47,827 bases of DNA from Neomoorella sulfitireducens (lineage in GTDB: Bacteria > Bacillota > DSM-521 > Neomoorellales > Neomoorellaceae). Of the stretch, positions 1 to 8,905 are shown in pieces. The notes beneath the pieces are model-generated. The model made no database searches and was not told the origin of the DNA. It was given only the letters and a program-made list of their open reading frames with translations. Within the stretch, counting starts at the first letter, position 1, and each line of letters opens with the position of its first letter. The stretch covers positions 1 to 47,827 of the forward strand of contig NZ_JANRHG010000018.1 of the NCBI RefSeq assembly GCF_024733845.1, given 5' to 3'. The position numbers and the translations under genes are program-made.

Positions 1-208
1 ACACCTGGACCGGCCGCGGATAATCGGCCCGGTAGGCCTGGCCATAGGGGATCATAAAGTGAATATCGCCGCCATGCAGGTGGGGCGGCAGGAAATAGGC
101 GGCGAAGCCGTCATGCTTATCAGCGTGGATTCCCAGGTGCCACGGGAAGCACTGCAGGCCATCCGCCAGGTGGACGGCGTCCTTGACGTGCGCTATATTT
201 GCCTATAA
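1..208 (+). CDS. serA: D-3-phosphoglycerate dehydrogenase, C-terminal ACT domain (partial)
   Basis: Only the last 68 codons are in the window, reading in frame from base 2 to the TAA at 206-208. The peptide has the typical end of SerA: a DRPRIIGPVGLAIGDHKVNI stretch, then AAMQVGRQEIGGEAVM, and a final short strand ending VRYICL. In the family this ACT domain is the regulatory module that binds serine; the enzyme makes 3-phosphohydroxypyruvate, the first step of serine synthesis. The catalytic domains lie upstream of the window. A hairpin with a T tract follows, and serS is the next gene, so serine synthesis and serine charging are neighbours. Identification rests on the ACT domain motif alone but the match to the SerA class is close. 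Confidence 0.85.
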   Translation, partial: HLDRPRIIGPVGLAIGDHKVNIAAMQVGRQEIGGEAVMLISVDSQVPREALQAIRQVDGVLDVRYICL

Positions 209-216
209 GTTTTTTA

Positions 217-246
217 CGGGGGCGGTAGCGCCCCTTAATTTTCTTT
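217..246 (+). terminator. Intrinsic terminator of serA
   Basis: A GGGGCG/CGCCCC stem (219-224 with 229-234) closes a GTAG loop and is followed by a T-rich tail at 235-246. It starts nine bases after the serA stop. Confidence 0.75.
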
Positions 247-255
247 ACGGCATGT

Positions 256-284
256 TTGCCCCTGGCCTTTAATCGTGGCATAAT
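256..284 (+). promoter_or_regulatory. Possible sigma-A promoter of serS
   Basis: TTGCCC at 256-261 and CATAAT at 279-284 are separated by 17 bases, leaving a leader of about 40 bases before the serS start. The leader is too short for a T-box and shows no T-box motif. Confidence 0.4.
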
Positions 285-312
285 AATGGCAGGATTATCC
301 ACACTAACCTGA

Positions 313-1608
<1,296 letters not shown>

Positions 1609-1619
1609 GGATTAAGGAT

Positions 1620-3083
1620 ATGAATCCATCCATCCACTTCCTGACCAGGGAAAACTGGCAGGGGAATTTACTTTTTTTCATTTACGGGCTTTCTTTCTTC
1701 CTCATGGGCTTTGGCATCCTCCTCCAGGCCCGGCGGGGGAGCGACCTGCACCTGGGACGGCGTTTGCCATGTTTGGCACTCTTCGGGCTTTCCCACGGGC
1801 TGGTTGAGTGGGGATATATCTTTATTCCCACGGCCGCAATAGCCGAAGGCTGGCAGACTTTAAGGGGGGTTGTTTTTAACGGCGGACATGCCCTGCTCCT
1901 GGCTTTATCTTACCTCTTTCTACTGGTCTTCGGCGTTGCTCTCCTGGCGGATACCAGGAACTGGCCGGGCTGGATGAGGTTTTTACCCTTTACCTGTTTT
2001 GGGGCATGGGTATTGTTTGCAGCCTTTACCTTCCCTTACCGGGAAGGAACGTTTAATGGATGGATGATTCTCATAGAAATCGCGGCACGTTATTTGCTGG
2101 CGTTACCGGGATCGGTGTTGAGCGGGCTGGCCATCCTGGCCCAGGGGGAAGAACTGCAACATTTTAAACGCAAATCCCTGCAATTTTTCCTCAACGGATC
2201 TGCCACGGCGTTATTTCTTTATGCCCTGGGCGGGGGTTTAATCGTACCGCCGGCATCCTTTTTCCCGGCCAATGTTCTTAATACAGACTTTTTAATGCGA
2301 CTGGGCCTGCCGGCTCAGGCTTTGCGTATCCTCAGCAGTATACTGGTGGCCTTCTTCATTTTCCGGCTGCTGGACGTTTACGACGTCGAAGAACAACACG
2401 AGCAGCAGAAAGCCCGGGAGAGGGAAATGGCCTGGCGGGAAAGGGAAAAAATCCGGCGCGATCTCCATGATGGTGTAATCCAGTCTATATACGGTCTGGC
2501 CCTGGGCCTTGAACACTGCCGCGCCTTGCTGGCGGACAACCCGGCGACAGCGGCGACAAGACTCACGACCCTGTCACAGCAGGCGGAAAAGGTCATATCT
2601 GACCTGCGGGGATATCTGGCCGGCCTGCGACTGGGTCACGATCTACCGCCCGAGCCGGTCGACCTGGCGAAAAAAGCGGTAGCACACGTGCTCGGCAATG
2701 GGGATATAAAGGTTAAATGGCACGTCCAGGGAAACGGGCAGGCTTACCTGGATACCGAACAGCGGGATCACTTTTACTATATGATGGTTGAGATTTTAAG
2801 TAATATCCGCCGTCATGCCGGTGCCAGTACTATCTGGGCGGGGATAGATCTGGGGGAAAGGGGTTGCAGGGTCAGGATTAAAGACAACGGTACCGGCTTT
2901 GATGCGATTGCCCCCACGGAAGGACAAGGATTGAAGAACATGCAGCAGCGGGCGGTCCTGGCAGGGGGCTGGTTGGAGCTTGAAAGCTCGCCCGGGCGGG
3001 GAACAACTGTAACTTTCTGGCTGCCCTATACGGGCGATAACGGGGAGGTAGACTATGGCTATCCGCGTGGTGCTGGTAGATGA
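1620..3083 (+). CDS. Membrane sensor histidine kinase, NarL-type two-component system
   Basis: The 487-residue protein starts with about 250 residues of hydrophobic segments (roughly six to eight membrane helices, for example LLFFIYGLSFFLMGFGILL). A short charged linker and a HisKA_3 dimerisation region follow; RRDLHDGVIQSIYGLA carries the phospho-accepting histidine near residue 283. The C-terminal HATPase domain shows an N box (EILSNIRRHAG, about residue 390), a DNGTGF G1 box and GQGLKNMQQRA. This is the architecture of kinases paired with LuxR-type regulators. The gene overlaps the response regulator by 29 bases. The membrane part has no recognised ligand domain, so the signal is unknown. 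Linkage to serS may be only operon sharing. Confidence 0.9.
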   Translation: MNPSIHFLTRENWQGNLLFFIYGLSFFLMGFGILLQARRGSDLHLGRRLPCLALFGLSHGLVEWGYIFIPTAAIAEGWQTLRGVVFNGGHALLLALSYLFLLVFGVALLADTRNWPGWMRFLPFTCFGAWVLFAAFTFPYREGTFNGWMILIEIAARYLLALPGSVLSGLAILAQGEELQHFKRKSLQFFLNGSATALFLYALGGGLIVPPASFFPANVLNTDFLMRLGLPAQALRILSSILVAFFIFRLLDVYDVEEQHEQQKAREREMAWREREKIRRDLHDGVIQSIYGLALGLEHCRALLADNPATAATRLTTLSQQAEKVISDLRGYLAGLRLGHDLPPEPVDLAKKAVAHVLGNGDIKVKWHVQGNGQAYLDTEQRDHFYYMMVEILSNIRRHAGASTIWAGIDLGERGCRVRIKDNGTGFDAIAPTEGQGLKNMQQRAVLAGGWLELESSPGRGTTVTFWLPYTGDNGEVDYGYPRGAGR

Positions 3084-3720
3084 TCATGCCGTAGTCCGGG
3101 AGGGCCTGCGGGCCCTTCTAACCAATGAGAGAGATATTGAGGTGGTTGGAGAAGCCGGGGGCGCCGCCGAGTTAATGGAACTGGTAGATGAAGTGCAACC
3201 GGAAGTAGTAGTCATGGACCTCCAGCTGGGAAACGGTCAGAACGGCGTTGAGGCTACCCGCTCTTTATTGCAAAAACGGCCGGACATTAAAGTTGTTATT
3301 TTAAGCATGTTTGACGACCGCGAGCTAATCTTTCAAGCCCTGGGGGCGGGCGCCAGGGGCTATGTTTTAAAGAGGGCCGGGGTAGGGGAACTTATCCAGG
3401 CAATTCGCCTGGTAGCAAAAGGGGAGGCCTTTCTCGACCCCCAGATTGCCCGGCGGGTTATCGACGGCCTGCAGGATGGTTTGCCGGCAGCCAGGGAAGA
3501 TGATGCCATGAAGACAGAGTTGACCGACCGGGAAATGGAAGTTCTGCGCCTGGCTGCCGAGGGTTTGACCAATGCGGAGATAGCCAGGCGCCTTTTTATC
3601 AGCATAAAAACCGTCCAGGCCCACCGGGCCAACCTGATGCAAAAACTGGGCCTCCACGACCGGGTGGATTTAGTTAAGTATGCTATTAAAAAGGGCATTC
3701 TCAAGCTGGAAGACGATTAG
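3055..3720 (+). CDS. NarL/FixJ-family response regulator
   Basis: DNA-binding partner of the kinase just upstream. The receiver domain (residues 1-120) has the acidic pair DD near residue 10, the phospho-acceptor D55 in VVVMDLQLG, and the conserved K in YVLKRAG near residue 105. The C-terminal LuxR-type helix-turn-helix (about 155-215) reads LTDREMEVLRLAAEGLTNAE and then IARRLFISIKTVQAHRANLM. The length of 221 residues is typical. The start ATG lies within the kinase gene, which suggests translational coupling. Target genes cannot be read from the sequence; the DoxX gene 116 bases downstream is a possible but unproven target. Confidence 0.93.
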   Translation: MAIRVVLVDDHAVVREGLRALLTNERDIEVVGEAGGAAELMELVDEVQPEVVVMDLQLGNGQNGVEATRSLLQKRPDIKVVILSMFDDRELIFQALGAGARGYVLKRAGVGELIQAIRLVAKGEAFLDPQIARRVIDGLQDGLPAAREDDAMKTELTDREMEVLRLAAEGLTNAEIARRLFISIKTVQAHRANLMQKLGLHDRVDLVKYAIKKGILKLEDD

Positions 3721-3836
3721 TTGTTATTTATAGGGCGTATAACCGAGGAAAGAATCGGGTTGCCGACCTATGGGCTCTTTCACTCCCCGGAGTTATAGTA
3801 TAAATGCGAACACAATCACGAGAGGGGAGAGAAAGG

Positions 3837-4352
3837 ATGCTCGACTTATTGCGCGACCGGCGTTTTAGCATTGTCTGGACCATTTTACGGGTGTGGCTGG
3901 GTTGGCAGTGGCTGGAGGCCGGCCTGCACAAGGTCAGTGATCCCAGGTGGATGCAAACCGGTGAGGCCTTGAAAGGTTATTGGGCTAAAGCGGCCGGTAT
4001 CCTGCCGGGTAGCACGCCGGCCATCAAGTATGGCTGGTATGAAGCGTTCATTCGTTCTTTACACGACGGCGGTCACTACACCTGGTTTGCCAAGCTGGTA
4101 GTATTCGGCGAAATTTTAACTGGTATTGCCCTGATTTTGGGAGTGTTAACAGTATTTGCCCTGTTTATCGGCGCATTCATGAATCTTAATTTTATGCTCG
4201 CCGGTTCCGCCAGCACCAACCCGGTATTGTACACGGTGGCCATCATCCTGTTGCTGGCAGGAAGTTCGGCCTACTATTACGGTGTCGACCGGGTGATTTT
4301 ACCCTACCTGCAGCGCAGAAAGGAAACAAGAGAACCGGTAGTGGAAAGTTAA
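3837..4352 (+). CDS. DoxX-family membrane protein
   Basis: A 171-residue protein with about four membrane segments: FSIVWTILRVWLGWQWLEAG, then LVVFGEILTGIALILGVLTV, FALFIGAFMNLNFML, and YTVAIILLLAGSSAYYYGVD. The LRVWLGWQWLEAGLHKVSDP region and the GEILTGIALILG motif match the DoxX family (including the small subunit of archaeal thiosulfate:quinone oxidoreductase and redox-linked bacterial membrane proteins). Function in this organism is not known. ATG 3837 is preferred because GAGAGGGGAGAGAAAGG lies just upstream; an in-frame ATG at 3804 has no such site. The gene stands alone between a two-component system and tRNA genes and ends in a strong terminator. Confidence 0.8.
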   Translation: MLDLLRDRRFSIVWTILRVWLGWQWLEAGLHKVSDPRWMQTGEALKGYWAKAAGILPGSTPAIKYGWYEAFIRSLHDGGHYTWFAKLVVFGEILTGIALILGVLTVFALFIGAFMNLNFMLAGSASTNPVLYTVAIILLLAGSSAYYYGVDRVILPYLQRRKETREPVVES

Positions 4353-4368
4353 ATAGCTTAAGATATAA

Positions 4369-4403
4369 AGCCCCGGCGTCTGTATAGATGACCGGGGCTT
4401 CAG
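4369..4403 (+). terminator. Intrinsic terminator after the DoxX gene
   Basis: Perfect AGCCCCGG (4369-4376) / CCGGGGCT (4392-4399) stem, 15-base loop, 17 bases after the stop codon; the T tract downstream is weak. Confidence 0.7.
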
Positions 4404-4445
4404 TTTCCGCGCTATTATCGACATATGTTCGTTTTGTGTTTTAAA

Positions 4446-4475
4446 TTGACAGCAACGGCAAAGGTATGTTATACT
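4446..4475 (+). promoter_or_regulatory. Sigma-A promoter of the first tRNA-Ser pair
   Basis: TTGACA at 4446-4451 and TATACT at 4470-4475 with an 18-base spacer, 15 bases before the mature 5-prime end of tRNA-Ser(TGA). Confidence 0.8.
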
Positions 4476-4490
4476 ATCCTTGCTAGTTGT

Positions 4491-4581
4491 GGAGGGGTGT
4501 CCGAGCGGTTTAAGGAGCTGGTCTTGAAAACCAGTGATGCTCTTACGGGCACCGTGGGTTCGAATCCCACCCCCTCCGCCA
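4491..4581 (+). tRNA. tRNA-Ser (anticodon TGA)
   Basis: Class II tRNA with acceptor arms GGAGGGG/CCCCTCC, anticodon stem CTGGT/ACCAG around loop CTTGAAA, a long variable arm, the T-loop GGTTCGAATCC and encoded CCA. It reads UCA and other UCN codons. Confidence 0.95.
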
Positions 4582-4601
4582 GTAACAACGGAAGAAGGCG
4601 T

Positions 4602-4696
4602 GGAGAGATGGCCGAGTAGGTCGAAGGCGATCGCCTGCTAAGCGATTGTACGGGTAAAAACCTGTACCGTGGGTTCGAATCCCACTCTCTCCGCCA
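4602..4696 (+). tRNA. tRNA-Ser (anticodon GCT)
   Basis: Class II tRNA with acceptor GGAGAGA/TCTCTCC, anticodon loop CTGCTAA between ATCGC and GCGAT, a long variable arm and encoded CCA. It reads AGC/AGU. It lies 20 bases after tRNA-Ser(TGA) and shares its promoter and the terminator that follows. Confidence 0.95.
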
Positions 4697-4701
4697 CAGG
4701 A

Positions 4702-4731
4702 AGCCGGTGCCGCAGGGTACCGGTTTTACTT
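4702..4731 (+). terminator. Terminator after the first tRNA-Ser pair
   Basis: About ten base pairs including two G-U pairs (AGCCGGTGCC with GGTACCGGTT), loop GCAG, then TTTTACTTTT. Confidence 0.75.
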
Positions 4732-4800
4732 TTCATTGCGGGGCCGGCGCGCCAGATACGCAGTCTTTTGGCCGGGGCCGGCAGATGTGATCGCGTACCC

Positions 4801-4829
4801 TTGACTTGCTCCTGCATCTCTGGTACAAT
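4801..4829 (+). promoter_or_regulatory. Sigma-A promoter of the tRNA-Arg pair
   Basis: TTGACT at 4801-4806 and TACAAT at 4824-4829, 17-base spacer, 28 bases before tRNA-Arg(ACG). The transcript can run on through tRNA-Arg(CCT) into tadA. Confidence 0.75.
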
Positions 4830-4857
4830 TAACACTGCGGTTTGAAAAAGATATATT

Positions 4858-4934
4858 GCGCCCGTAGCTCAACGGGATAGAGTAACTGGCTACGAACCAG
4901 GAGGTTGGGGGTTCGAGTCCCTCCGGGCGCGCCA
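4858..4934 (+). tRNA. tRNA-Arg (anticodon ACG)
   Basis: Acceptor GCGCCCG/CGGGCGC, D-loop region TAGCTCAACGGGATAGAG, anticodon loop CTACGAA, T-loop GGTTCGAGTCC and encoded CCA. The A34 of this tRNA is the known substrate of TadA, whose gene lies 112 bases downstream. Confidence 0.95.
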
Positions 4935-4946
4935 TTTTTTATTCGG

Positions 4947-5023
4947 GCGTCTGTAGCTCAGGTGGATAGAGCAGCGGTTTCCTAAACCGCGTGCCGGGGG
5001 TTCGAGTCCCTCCAGGCGCACCA
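4947..5023 (+). tRNA. tRNA-Arg (anticodon CCT)
   Basis: Acceptor GCGTCTG/CAGGCGC (one G-U pair), anticodon stem GCGGT/ACCGC around loop TTCCTAA, T-loop GGTTCGAGTCC, discriminator A and encoded CCA. It reads AGG codons. It is 12 bases after tRNA-Arg(ACG) and 23 bases before the tadA start. Confidence 0.94.
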
Positions 5024-5046
5024 GCATACCAGCGAGGGGGTCCCAT

Positions 5047-5502
5047 GTGGACCACCATTTCTATATGGGGGAGGCCCTGGCCGAGGCAAAAAAGTCCTTG
5101 GCCTTGGGAGAAGTACCCATCGGGGCTGTAGCAGTAGAAGGGCAACGCATCATTGCCCGGGCCGGCAACCGGCGGGAGACATGGGGCGACCCCACGGCCC
5201 ACGCCGAGATTATAGCCTTAAGGGAAGCGGCACGGGTACGGGGCAACTGGAGGCTTACAGGTATTACTTTGTATGTCACATTGGAACCCTGTCCCATGTG
5301 TGCCGGTGCCCTGTTGCAGGCCAGGGTAAAGAGGCTGGTTTATGGCGCCCCGGATTTCCGTGCCGGGGCCGTAGATTCTGTAGTCAACCTGGTGGAGAAC
5401 CAACGTTTTGACCACCGGGTAGAGGTAATTGCCGGCATCCGTGAGGTGGAGTGCCGGGAATTATTAAAACTTTTTTTCCAGCAGCTGCGGAGAGATGGCT
5501 GA
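5047..5502 (+). CDS. tadA: tRNA-specific adenosine-34 deaminase
   Basis: Converts A34 to inosine in tRNA-Arg(ACG), so that one tRNA reads CGU, CGC and CGA. The 151-residue protein has the zinc cytidine/adenosine deaminase signatures: HAEIIALREA, with the zinc histidine and proton-shuttle glutamate near residues 57-59, and PCPMCAGALLQARVKRLVYG, with two zinc cysteines near residues 87 and 90. Start GTG 5047 follows GAGGGGG by six bases; an ATG at 5045 is in another frame. The gene follows its own substrate tRNA on the same strand. Its last 14 bases, including the stop codon, form the first bases of the next tRNA-Ser gene, so message and tRNA must be separated by processing. Confidence 0.96.
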   Translation: MDHHFYMGEALAEAKKSLALGEVPIGAVAVEGQRIIARAGNRRETWGDPTAHAEIIALREAARVRGNWRLTGITLYVTLEPCPMCAGALLQARVKRLVYGAPDFRAGAVDSVVNLVENQRFDHRVEVIAGIREVECRELLKLFFQQLRRDG

Positions 5503-5584
5503 GCTGGTTGAAGGCGCTCGACTCGAAATCGAGTAGGCGGCTGAAGAGGTCGCCTCGTGGGTTCGAATCCCACTCTCTCCGCCA
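5489..5584 (+). tRNA. tRNA-Ser (anticodon CGA)
   Basis: Class II tRNA with acceptor GGAGAGA/TCTCTCC, anticodon stem CTCGA/TCGAG around loop CTCGAAA, a long variable arm and encoded CCA. Its first 14 bases are also the tadA 3-prime end. No separate promoter is visible, so it is likely expressed from the tadA transcript. Confidence 0.95.
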
Positions 5585-5662
5585 GAAAAAGTTAATTAAC
5601 GGGTGTTGCTGTTATACAAGCCATCCTTTTATAAACGCCATTATATGCTTTCTTGAAACGGC

Positions 5663-5691
5663 TTGCATTAAGCCGCACTACGCTGTATAAT
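5663..5691 (+). promoter_or_regulatory. Sigma-A promoter of tRNA-Ser(GGA)
   Basis: TTGCAT at 5663-5668 and TATAAT at 5686-5691 with a 17-base spacer, 25 bases before the tRNA. It may also serve the SRP RNA. Confidence 0.75.
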
Positions 5692-5716
5692 TTTTATATA
5701 AACAACAGATTTGCGC

Positions 5717-5812
5717 GGAGAGATGGCTGAGTTGGTCGAAGGCGCTCGCCTGGAGAGCGAGTAGACGGGTCACAAACTCGTCTCGTGGGTTCGAATCCCA
5801 CTCTCTCCGCCA
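5717..5812 (+). tRNA. tRNA-Ser (anticodon GGA)
   Basis: Class II tRNA with acceptor GGAGAGA/TCTCTCC, anticodon stem CTCGC/GCGAG around loop CTGGAGA, a long variable arm, T-loop GGTTCGAATCC and encoded CCA. It reads UCC/UCU and completes the serine set. Confidence 0.95.
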
Positions 5813-5830
5813 TTTTAATTTTATAGCTTT

Positions 5831-6099
5831 GACCGTGCTAGACGGGGAGGTAGCGGTGCCCTGTAGCCCGCAAACCGCTATAGCGGGGTCGAAGTCCCAC
5901 TGGCGGGCCTGACCTGTGGGGTCCGGCCGGTGTAAGGGGCGAAGAGAGCCGGGTCCTGCGCGACGAGGACTCATGAACCCCGTCAGGTCCGGGAGGAAGC
6001 AGCGGTAAGTGAGCCCCCTCGGGTGCCGCGGGAGTGCCTGGTTGGAGTTACCTGCACCGGTAACGCCCGGAGGCCATGTTCAACAGTGGGTGCACGGTC
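5831..6099 (+). ncRNA. ffs: Signal recognition particle RNA, large bacterial (6S/scRNA) form
   Basis: The ends pair as GACCGTGC (5831-5838) with GCACGGTC (6092-6099). The Ffh-binding domain IV is unmistakable: GTCAGGTCCGGGAGGAAGCA then GCGGTAAGTGAGCCC at about 5983-6016. The 5-prime part GGGGAGGTAGCGGTGCCCTG is the Alu-like domain seen in Firmicutes. The length of about 269 bases fits the Bacillus/Clostridia form rather than the short 4.5S form. The RNA scaffolds SRP for co-translational membrane targeting. The position just before dnaX is conserved in Bacillus. Exact ends are inferred from the terminal helix. Confidence 0.95.
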
Positions 6100-6115
6100 A
6101 CCTAATGAGAGATGA

Positions 6116-6149
6116 AGGGATTATTCGAGCGGGGAATAATCCCTTTTTA
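6116..6149 (+). terminator. Terminator of the SRP RNA
   Basis: AAGGGATTATTC pairs with GGAATAATCCCTT around a short loop, followed by TTTTTAT. It ends the RNA operon before dnaX. Confidence 0.85.
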
Positions 6150-6191
6150 TATATTTAATTAATTTTTTCCTCCCCGGATAAGAAGGTGAGG

Positions 6192-7901
6192 ATGTTGGCC
6201 CATTACCAGGCCCTGTACCGGCAATGGCGGCCGCGTACCTTTGCCGAGGTAGTAGGACAGGAACATATTACCCGTACCCTCCTCAATGCCCTGCGTAACC
6301 ATCGCCTGGTCCACGCCTACCTTTTCTGCGGACCCCGGGGTACCGGGAAAACCAGTACTGCCAAAATCCTGGCCAAAGCCGTCAACTGCCGGTCACCCCG
6401 GGAAGGAGAACCGTGCAATGAGTGCGCCAATTGCCGGCGTATCAATGCCGGTAACTCCCTGGATGTCCTGGAAATCGACGCCGCCTCCAACCGGGGCATC
6501 GACGAAATCCGGGAATTAATTGAAAAAATTCCCCTTGGTCCGGTAGAGGGCCGTTACAAGGTTTATATTATCGATGAAGTCCACATGCTGACGCCGGAGG
6601 CCTTTAATGCCCTGCTGAAAACCCTGGAAGAACCCCCGGCCCACGCCCTGTTTATCCTGGCTACTACCGAGCCGCGTAAAGTACTGCCGACCATTCTTTC
6701 CCGCTGCCAGCGTTTTGATTTTCGTCCCCTGACGGCAGCAGCCATCAGCGGGCGCCTGCAGCAGGTGGCGGCGGCTAATAATGTCCGGATTGAGCCGGGG
6801 GCCTTGAGCCTTTTGGCCCGCAAGGCTGCCGGCGGTTTACGCGATGCTTTAAGCTTCCTGGACCAGATCCTGTCCGGTGGTAATCAAGAGGTTGTTACGG
6901 CCGAGCAGGTGGCCGCGATCCTGGGCACGGCGCAGCTGGATACCCTCCTGGCCATAACTGATTCCCTGGCCGCCGGCGACGGGGCCAATATGCTGCGCCT
7001 GGTAGATACGGCCCTGCAAGCAGGAGTAGAACCCCCAAGGCTGCTGGAGGACCTGCTGGAGCATAGCCGCAATCTCCTTCTTTTGCGCATGGATCCCCGG
7101 GCCGGTGAGTTTACCGGTCTCCTGCCGGAAGAAGTGGATGAGGTGGCCAGGCAGGCGCAAAAATTTACTCCCCGGCGCCTGCTGGAACTTATGGAACGGC
7201 TGCAGGAAGGTGTTGCTGCCCTGCGCTGGAACAGCCAGCCCCGGGTCCTCCTGGAAATGACCCTGGCCGGCTATCTGGTCGAACCCGGACCTTCAATGGA
7301 AGACCTGGTACGCCGGTTAGAGGAACTGGAAAAACGCCTTGCCGACCTTGACGGTAACATTACTGCAATAAGGCAGCTGCCTGAAGCAAAAGCAGGGGCA
7401 AAATCGGACAGGCCCGCCTTTTACGGCAGTAACCGGCAAGGCCCGGAGGCGGCTGGCCGGAGAAAGGCGGGAGGCATGACTGCGACTGGCAAAGCAGCTG
7501 ACCATGCCGCCAGCCTCCGGCCGGAAGACCGGCAGCAGGAAAAAGTTACACCTACCGGCGTTCCTTTGTTAGAACTGTTTACCGTCCAGGAACGCTGGCC
7601 GGAGGTCCTGGCGGAGGCCCGCCGGGAAAGCGTCCATCTCCAGGCTTATTTACGGGCCGGGGAGCCGGCGTCTGTTACAGGAGATAGCCTGATCCTGGAA
7701 GTTAAAACGGATTTTCACCGCGGCATGCTGGAACAGCCGGCCAACCGGCAGAAGGTTGAAACGGTCCTGGCCAGGGTTTTCGGCCTCCCCCTCAAGCTCG
7801 TTATTACGGCAGGGAAGCAGGAGGCCAGCGAAGGGGAACAGGACGTATTAGATAAGCTGGTAGAATATTTTGGCCCCGACAAGGTGGAGTTCAAGGATTA
7901 A
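6192..7901 (+). CDS. dnaX: DNA polymerase III subunit gamma/tau
   Basis: Clamp-loader ATPase subunit, 569 residues. N-terminal AAA+ domain: ALYRQWRPRTFAEVVGQEHI, Walker A GPRGTGKTS (about 47-55), a zinc site with cysteines in CRSPREGEPCNECANCRRI (about 65-80), Walker B VYIIDEVHML (about 120) and the sensor region LATTEPRKVLPTILSRCQRF. A clamp-loader collar domain and a proline/lysine-rich linker (about 390-450) follow, then a C-terminal domain that in tau contacts the polymerase. ATG 6192 is preferred; GTG 6186 in the same frame is possible. No classical A-rich slippery site was recognised, so gamma formation is not predicted. It heads dnaX-ybaB-recR-yaaL-bofA. Confidence 0.96.
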   Translation: MLAHYQALYRQWRPRTFAEVVGQEHITRTLLNALRNHRLVHAYLFCGPRGTGKTSTAKILAKAVNCRSPREGEPCNECANCRRINAGNSLDVLEIDAASNRGIDEIRELIEKIPLGPVEGRYKVYIIDEVHMLTPEAFNALLKTLEEPPAHALFILATTEPRKVLPTILSRCQRFDFRPLTAAAISGRLQQVAAANNVRIEPGALSLLARKAAGGLRDALSFLDQILSGGNQEVVTAEQVAAILGTAQLDTLLAITDSLAAGDGANMLRLVDTALQAGVEPPRLLEDLLEHSRNLLLLRMDPRAGEFTGLLPEEVDEVARQAQKFTPRRLLELMERLQEGVAALRWNSQPRVLLEMTLAGYLVEPGPSMEDLVRRLEELEKRLADLDGNITAIRQLPEAKAGAKSDRPAFYGSNRQGPEAAGRRKAGGMTATGKAADHAASLRPEDRQQEKVTPTGVPLLELFTVQERWPEVLAEARRESVHLQAYLRAGEPASVTGDSLILEVKTDFHRGMLEQPANRQKVETVLARVFGLPLKLVITAGKQEASEGEQDVLDKLVEYFGPDKVEFKD

Positions 7902-7921
7902 AAAGGAGGACTGTAAAGGCC

Positions 7922-8236
7922 ATGGGTATGAACAATATCAACAAGATGATGAAGCAGATGCAAAAGATGCAGGCCCAGATCGCCAAACTCCAGGACGAGC
8001 TGGGAGAGAAGACGGTAGAGGCAGCCGCCGGCGGCGGTGCCGTTGTGGCTACGGCCAACGGGCGCCAGGAAATTGTCAGCATCAAAATTGACCCGGCTGC
8101 CGTTGATCCGGAAGATGTAGAGATGCTCCAGGACCTGATCCTGGCTGCCGTCAACGAAGCCCTGCGGCAGTCCCAGGAAATGGTGGCCAGGGAAATGGGC
8201 AAAATCACCGGTAATATGCGCCTACCCGGGTTTTAA
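7922..8236 (+). CDS. ybaB: YbaB/EbfC-family nucleoid-associated protein
   Basis: A small (104 residues) DNA-binding protein that in the family forms dimers on the nucleoid; the precise role is unsettled. It begins with the typical methionine/lysine/glutamine-rich helix NNINKMMKQMQKMQAQIAKL and then the conserved core EAAAGGGAVVATANGRQEIV. The C-terminal half is acidic and amphipathic (DPEDVEMLQDLILAAVNEAL). AAGGAGG lies 12 bases upstream of ATG 7922, a long gap, so GTG or ATG choices within a few codons cannot be excluded. The position between dnaX and recR is conserved across bacteria. recR starts two bases after its stop. Confidence 0.95.
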   Translation: MGMNNINKMMKQMQKMQAQIAKLQDELGEKTVEAAAGGGAVVATANGRQEIVSIKIDPAAVDPEDVEMLQDLILAAVNEALRQSQEMVAREMGKITGNMRLPGF

Positions 8237-8238
8237 AG

Positions 8239-8838
8239 ATGTATTACCCGGAACCCCTGAACAAACTGATTGCTGCCCTGGGCAAACTCCCGGGAGTTGG
8301 ACCAAAGACCGCCCAGCGCCTGGCCTTTTATCTTCTGAACGCCCCGGCGGCAGAGGCGGAAAACCTGGCTGCTGCCATCATTGAAGCCCGCCGGAAGACC
8401 CATTATTGCTCTGTGTGCGGTAACCTCACCGACCGCGATCCCTGCCACCTGTGCAGTGATCCGGAACGGGACCGTACCATCATCTGTGTAGTGGAAGAAG
8501 CCCGGGATATTGTGGCCCTGGAAAAAACCCATCAGTACCGGGGACTATATCACGTTTTACAGGGGGCCATTTCGCCCGTGGACGGGATAGGCCCGGACCA
8601 GCTGAGGGTAAAAGAACTATTACGGCGCCTCCGGGAAGGAAAGGTTAAAGAAGTAGTCCTGGCCACCAACGCCGACGTGGAAGGAGAAGCCACAGCCCTT
8701 TATCTTGCCAGGTTGTTAAAGCCCCTGGAGATTAAGGTGACGCGCCTGGCCTACGGCCTGCCGGTGGGTAGCGACCTGGAATACGCCGATGAAATTACCC
8801 TGGCCCGGGCCTTCAGCGGTCGCCATGAGATGATATAA
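8239..8838 (+). CDS. recR: Recombination protein RecR
   Basis: Part of the RecFOR system that loads RecA at gaps. The 199-residue protein has the helix-hairpin-helix start LNKLIAALGKLPGVGPKTAQ, the C4 zinc finger CSVCGNLTDRDPCHLC (about residues 57-72), and a Toprim domain beginning IICVVEEARDIVALEKT with the conserved GIGPDQL and ATNADVEGEATALYLARLL motifs. Length and order match the family. It is tightly packed behind ybaB and followed after 67 bases by the small yaaL-like gene. Confidence 0.97.
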   Translation: MYYPEPLNKLIAALGKLPGVGPKTAQRLAFYLLNAPAAEAENLAAAIIEARRKTHYCSVCGNLTDRDPCHLCSDPERDRTIICVVEEARDIVALEKTHQYRGLYHVLQGAISPVDGIGPDQLRVKELLRRLREGKVKEVVLATNADVEGEATALYLARLLKPLEIKVTRLAYGLPVGSDLEYADEITLARAFSGRHEMI

Positions 8839-8905
8839 AAAAACAGGCAAGAAATTATTCCCAGCTGCATATTTTATAAGCAAATGGCAGTTGGGAGGTG
8901 GCCGC

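Noticed and set aside
4491..5812. Repeated 28-base blocks suggesting a repeat array
   Set aside because: They are the T-arms and acceptor ends of related tRNA-Ser genes (GTGGGTTCGAATCCCACTC and onward), not a CRISPR or mobile repeat.
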